From an uncultured Verrucomicrobiota bacterium (GTDB lineage: Bacteria > Verrucomicrobiota > Kiritimatiellia > RFP12 > UBA3636), in assembly GCA_946534745.1 (NCBI GenBank), contig CAMNDA010000175.1, positions 1-7,678 of the forward strand: a DNA stretch of 7,678 nucleotides. The letters run 5' to 3'. Below the pieces are notes generated by a model. It saw only the letters and a program-made list of their open reading frames with translations. It was not told the origin of the DNA and did not search any database. The position numbers and the translations under genes are program-made. This document shows positions 5,147 through 7,678 of the stretch, one piece after another (position 1 is the first letter of the stretch; the number at the start of each line of letters is the position of its first letter).

Positions 5147-5650
5147 ATGAACCAAACCACGGAACACACGGAAAGCACGGAACCGGCCGCGTGGCGCAGC
5201 CGCTGGTACTCCGCCGCGAAGCGGTTCGGCCTCACGGCGGGCGGCTTGTGGATCCTTCTCTTTTGCGGAATCCCCGTGGGAAGGCTTCTTCCCTGGATTC
5301 CGCTTCTCGCCGCGGCGTGGGGCGCTTTCGATCCGCGCGAATACGAACGCCGGCCGTCCGTTCGCGCGCGGGCGGGCGCCGTCGTCCTGGCGGCCGGCGC
5401 GGTCGCGGTCTACGTCCTGGTTGCCGTCGTCGGGCGTCTGCTCTTCGCGTCCGCGTCGCGGGACTGGTCCGGCGAAGAGTTCACCCCCGAAATCTGGTCG
5501 TCCTGCCAGCGCACGTTCCATCTCGTTCCCGGCGCCGACCTGCGCCCGGTCGGTCTCCGCGCGGAGCGCTGGCTGGACTCGATGGCGCCGCGCCCTCTAC
5601 GTCTTCTGGTTCACCGACTGACCCCGCCGACCGATGAATCCAACCACTGA
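5147..5650 (+). CDS. Small membrane protein of unknown function, probably frameshifted at its 3' end
   Basis: As written the product has 167 residues. The first 14 residues (MNQTTEHTESTEPA) are encoded by a dispersed repeat. Hydrophobic segments lie at about 29-60 (one long or two short helices) and 76-100. A soluble tail follows, with FTPEIWSSCQRTFHLVPGAD (112-131). I do not recognise the family. After R149 the codons become atypical for this genome (CCT CTA CGT CTT CTG GTT CAC CGA). The +1 frame over the same bases reads GCC CTC TAC GTC TTC TGG TTC ACC GAC TGA, i.e. ALYVFWFTD and stop at 5621, with every third base C or G. This suggests a 1-nt insertion or 2-nt deletion in the GC run at 5585-5593. 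The natural end would then leave 12 nt before the next ATG rather than a 17-nt overlap. There is no Shine-Dalgarno site. Confidence 0.65.
   Translation: MNQTTEHTESTEPAAWRSRWYSAAKRFGLTAGGLWILLFCGIPVGRLLPWIPLLAAAWGAFDPREYERRPSVRARAGAVVLAAGAVAVYVLVAVVGRLLFASASRDWSGEEFTPEIWSSCQRTFHLVPGADLRPVGLRAERWLDSMAPRPLRLLVHRLTPPTDESNH
5155..5199 (+). repeat. Dispersed 45-bp repeat, copy A, at the start of a gene
   Basis: Bases 5155-5199 match 6973-7017 at 44 of 45 positions (5181 A against 6999 C). The repeat starts 8 nt after the ATG at 5147 and encodes TTEHTESTEPAAWRS. The core AACCACGGAACACACGGAAA is of the dispersed 'CACGGAACACACGGA' class. Confidence 0.85.
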
Positions 5651-5659
5651 ACACACGGA
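5630..5659 (+). repeat. Dispersed repeat, copy C, containing the next gene's start codon
   Basis: Bases 5630-5659 match 6961-6990 at 28 of 30 positions. The copy includes the ATG at 5634 and encodes MNPTTEHT, the first residues of the binding-protein gene. One of the two differences is the T of that ATG (C at 6966). Confidence 0.8.
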
Positions 5660-6944
5660 CGACGCCGAAAGAACCGAAGGGCGGAGCCGCCGGCGCTCCG
5701 TAGTTCGGGTGGTCGGCCGCGCGGCGCTCGCGGCCGCCGTCTTCGCGCTCGCGCTCGCCGCCTCGGGGTTCGTCCTCTTGCTGATCCTGCTGCACGACGT
5801 CGGGCGCGTCGCCGACGCGTGGGGCCTCTTCTTCCTCGCGCTCGACCTCGCGCTGCTGCTCCGGCTCGTCGCCTGGACCGTCCGTTCCCGCCGCCTCGCC
5901 CGCGCCGCCGTCTTCGCGGCGCTGCTTTCGCCCGCCGTGTTTCCGGTCTGGGCCGCGTGGAACTGGGCGACGTTCCTGCGCTATCCGGACATTCCATCGG
6001 AATGGGTTCTGTTCGCGCACGGGCCCTACTGGAAGGTCGACGCCTCCGGCGACGCCGTCCTCGTCTCCCCGCGACCCGAGCTCCTCTGCCCCTGCGACGG
6101 CCTGACGTTCCGTCCGCCCCGCTGCGCGCCGCTCGCCGCGCCGGTGCCGCCGGAAGAGCGCTTCGAGGGAGAACCGCCGCGCATCGCGGCGACGGCGTGG
6201 GCGGTTCCGGTCGCGACGAAAGCGCTCGCCGCGCTGTCGGGCCGCGCGCCCGATGGCCCGGTCGGCGAACCGGGGCGGGGCGCCGTCGACGCCGTCCTCG
6301 ACTGGTCGCCTTCGGGCGAAGAGCCCGCACCGGCGGAAACGAACGGCGCCGCGCCGTGGCGCGTCCCCGTCGCCTGGGATCCGCTCGTCTTCCACGTCCC
6401 CGCCGCATCGCCCGTCCGGGACCTGACGCGTGAACGGCTCTCGGACGTCTACCACGGACGCGTCCGCACGTGGCGGGAGCTCGGATTCGACGATCCCCGC
6501 GCCATCGTTCCCTACGAACGCGAACGGAACGAGGCCGCGCAGACGTTCGCCCGGGCTTGGATCGCCCCGGAACCGACCAAGTTCGTGACGATCGGCCGAC
6601 CGCCCTCCAAGGACTGGACCGACGAAGACGCCATGGACGGCCACCTCGCCGAATTCCGCGCCAGGCCCGGCGCCATCGGATACTCCATGCACGTCATGGC
6701 CGCGCCGCTCGTCCGCGAGGGAACGATCCGCCTCCTGTCCGTGGACGGCGCTGCGCCGACGGCCGAGAACATCGCCGCCGGACTCTATCCGCCGGGCCGG
6801 ACGCTCGAGCTCGTCGCCGCCGATCCGCCCAGCGAAAACGTGCGCAGGCTCGCCGCCTTCCTCCGTTCGCCCGCCGGCCGTAGCCTGCTCGCCTCCGCCG
6901 GCTTCCTCCCCGTCCCGCTCTCCACGTACCCCGCCACGCCATGA
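5634..6944 (+). CDS. Membrane-anchored PstS-like substrate-binding protein
   Basis: The 436-residue protein has a repeat-derived start (MNPTTEHTDDAERTEG), then hydrophobic helices at about 29-53, 61-83 and 89-110. An extracytoplasmic domain from about 180 to 428 follows. It has the layout of the PBP-like domain of phosphate-binding PstS proteins: IAATAWAVPVATKALAAL (184-201) at the position of the first ligand loop, VPVAWDPLVFHVPAASPVRD (244-263), LTRERLSDVYHGRVRTW (264-280), FRARPGAIGY (341-350), TAENIAAGLYPPGR (376-389) and a terminal FLRSPAGRSLLASAGFLPVP. The usual SGT phosphate-contact motif after the W-x-x-L-G segment is replaced by ERERNEAAQTF (295-305), so the ligand may not be phosphate. 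No pstC, pstA or pstB is in view. The 17-nt overlap with the previous gene probably reflects the upstream frameshift. Domain class is fairly sure; ligand and role are unknown. Confidence 0.8.
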   Translation: MNPTTEHTDDAERTEGRSRRRSVVRVVGRAALAAAVFALALAASGFVLLLILLHDVGRVADAWGLFFLALDLALLLRLVAWTVRSRRLARAAVFAALLSPAVFPVWAAWNWATFLRYPDIPSEWVLFAHGPYWKVDASGDAVLVSPRPELLCPCDGLTFRPPRCAPLAAPVPPEERFEGEPPRIAATAWAVPVATKALAALSGRAPDGPVGEPGRGAVDAVLDWSPSGEEPAPAETNGAAPWRVPVAWDPLVFHVPAASPVRDLTRERLSDVYHGRVRTWRELGFDDPRAIVPYERERNEAAQTFARAWIAPEPTKFVTIGRPPSKDWTDEDAMDGHLAEFRARPGAIGYSMHVMAAPLVREGTIRLLSVDGAAPTAENIAAGLYPPGRTLELVAADPPSENVRRLAAFLRSPAGRSLLASAGFLPVPLSTYPATP

Positions 6945-6960
6945 GACAGCCGTTTTCCCG

Positions 6961-7017
6961 ACCGACGAATCCAACCACGGAACACACGGAAAGCACGGCA
7001 CCGGCCGCGTGGCGCAG
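6961..7017 (+). repeat. Dispersed repeat, copy B, noncoding and with ACG in place of ATG
   Basis: The left part (6961-6990) matches copy C at 28 of 30 positions and the right part (6973-7017) matches copy A at 44 of 45. Copy B therefore contains the sequence of both. Where copy C has ATG at 5634, copy B has ACG at 6965. The frame from that ACG would read TNPTTEHTESTAPAAWRS and run to a TGA at 7055-7057, overlapping the ATG at 7054 as ATGA. It looks like a relic of a small gene start or a repeat that never acquired a start. Confidence 0.75.
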
Positions 7018-7046
7018 TTGCCCCGTTCCGGCGCTTCTGGTAGACT
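7018..7046 (+). promoter_or_regulatory. Predicted leaderless promoter of the gene at 7054
   Basis: TTGCCC (7018-7023) is separated by 17 bp from TAGACT (7041-7046), with an extended -10 TGG at 7038-7040. Seven nt separate the -10 from the ATG, exactly as at kdsD. The -35 begins immediately after the end of repeat copy B. Confidence 0.55.
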
Positions 7047-7053
7047 CGGCGCC

Positions 7054-7678
7054 ATGACACCGACCGACCCCGTCCGCGAGCTCGAACGCCGCACCGCAGC
7101 GGGCGAAGTCGCGCCGCTCGCGGACCCGGCCGGCCACGGCGACTGGCACCGCTCGTTCCACGACTTCCCGTTCTTCGGCGCCGACGCCCGCGCGGCCACC
7201 GCCGCGCGGCGGCAGTTGCGGCTTCGCCTGAAACTCGGCACCGACCGGCTCCCGTGCGATCCCCTCTTGGCCGCCTTTCGCAAGCGGTGCGTCGAGCACG
7301 GCGGCGAACGGGACGGACTGGCCGCGCTCCTCCCGGAAGATTCCCTTGCCGCCGTGATCCTCCTGCTCCCGGACCTCCGATTCGAGGAGACGCTTTGCGC
7401 CCTGGCCGACGACTTCGGCCCGATTCCCGAAAACCTCTTCGCCCGCAGCCGCACCGTCGGCGACCTGCTCTCCGGCCTCGTCCCTCGCGAACGCGAGGCG
7501 GGGGCGGATGATCGCGCGGAGTCCGCGGAAGTCGCGAAGAAATCCGCTCTGGCCGACCATCGCGTCTGGCGATACATCTTCCCGTTCGTTGTTCTGGCGG
7601 TCTTCTTCCTTCTGGCGCTCGCGCTCGGCCTTTACCGCAGGGCGGTCGTCGACCGGAGACGCGCGTTCGAGGAATGGC
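7054..7678 (+). CDS. Membrane protein of unknown function, 3' end outside the window
   Basis: The 208 visible residues run off the window edge without a stop. A soluble N-terminal part (1-170) precedes one clear transmembrane helix (about 172-193, WRYIFPFVVLAVFFLLALAL) and a positively charged flank (RRAVVDRRR), so residues 1-170 are probably cytoplasmic. Within it DLRFEETLCALADDFGPIPE (107-126) and RSRTVGDLLSGLV (131-143) resemble helices II-III of an acyl carrier protein (LVELVMALEEEFGIEIPDE...TVGDVVDYI). The phosphopantetheine serine position would be D107, so this would be a non-carrying ACP-like fold; this is tentative. The start is supported by the promoter 7 nt upstream. I do not recognise the family. 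Confidence 0.8.
   Translation, partial: MTPTDPVRELERRTAAGEVAPLADPAGHGDWHRSFHDFPFFGADARAATAARRQLRLRLKLGTDRLPCDPLLAAFRKRCVEHGGERDGLAALLPEDSLAAVILLLPDLRFEETLCALADDFGPIPENLFARSRTVGDLLSGLVPREREAGADDRAESAEVAKKSALADHRVWRYIFPFVVLAVFFLLALALGLYRRAVVDRRRAFEEW

Noticed and set aside
5124..5150. An 8-codon leader peptide (GTG start) ending as ATGA on the gene at 5147
   Set aside because: It is too short to test by composition, has only a weak -10-like element before it, and nothing indicates attenuation.
7030..7053. GGCGC/GCGCC hairpin around the -10 and start of the gene at 7054
   Set aside because: The arms are only 5 bp and the region would not be in the transcript if the mRNA is leaderless; likely chance in GC-rich DNA.
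5481..7577. A 698-residue open frame on the minus strand
   Set aside because: It lies opposite three plus-strand genes, is low-complexity and arginine-rich, and shows no recognisable domain. Long antisense frames are expected in DNA with this third-position GC bias.

Overview
This is a GC-rich bacterial window (mostly about 70% GC, with third codon positions dominated by G/C). It carries seven protein genes and an unusually dense set of short repeats and hairpins. A kdsD-type arabinose-5-phosphate isomerase implies an outer membrane with Kdo-containing LPS, so the host is probably Gram-negative. Repeats of the 'ACCACGGAACACACGGA' and 'CACGCAGAGAGCGCAGAG' type, the near absence of Shine-Dalgarno sites, and leaderless-looking promoters would fit the Kiritimatiellota/Verrucomicrobiota-Planctomycetota neighbourhood. 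That placement is an inference and was not tested.

Layout. rlmN (25-1074, +) and kdsD (1117-2091, -) converge on a perfect 28-bp palindrome. A 449-bp divergent intergenic region (2092-2540) holds the kdsD promoter, a large nested inverted repeat, a small tandem repeat and a near-consensus sigma70-type promoter for the rightward genes. These are a secreted SGNH/GDSL esterase (2541-3533), a conserved two-helix membrane protein of unknown function (3530-4552, ATGA overlap), a four-helix protein resembling ATP synthase subunit c / V-type subunit K (4633-5085), a small membrane protein that looks frameshifted at its 3' end (5147-5650), a membrane-anchored PstS-like binding protein (5634-6944), and a further membrane protein cut by the window edge (7054 to the end) with its own promoter.

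How the genes relate. rlmN and kdsD are ordinary housekeeping genes. The esterase and the gene after it are probably co-transcribed and translationally coupled. No shared pathway is evident among the five membrane or secreted proteins, and no defence, CRISPR, integrase or transposase gene is visible.

The most unusual aspect is how repeats are built into genes. A hairpin array encodes the N-terminus of the esterase, and two other repeat families encode its C-terminal tail. A dispersed repeat supplies the start codon and first residues of two consecutive genes, and a third copy has ACG where those have ATG. Two genes on opposite strands share TGGTAGACT followed by exactly 7 nt and ATG, which predicts leaderless transcripts.
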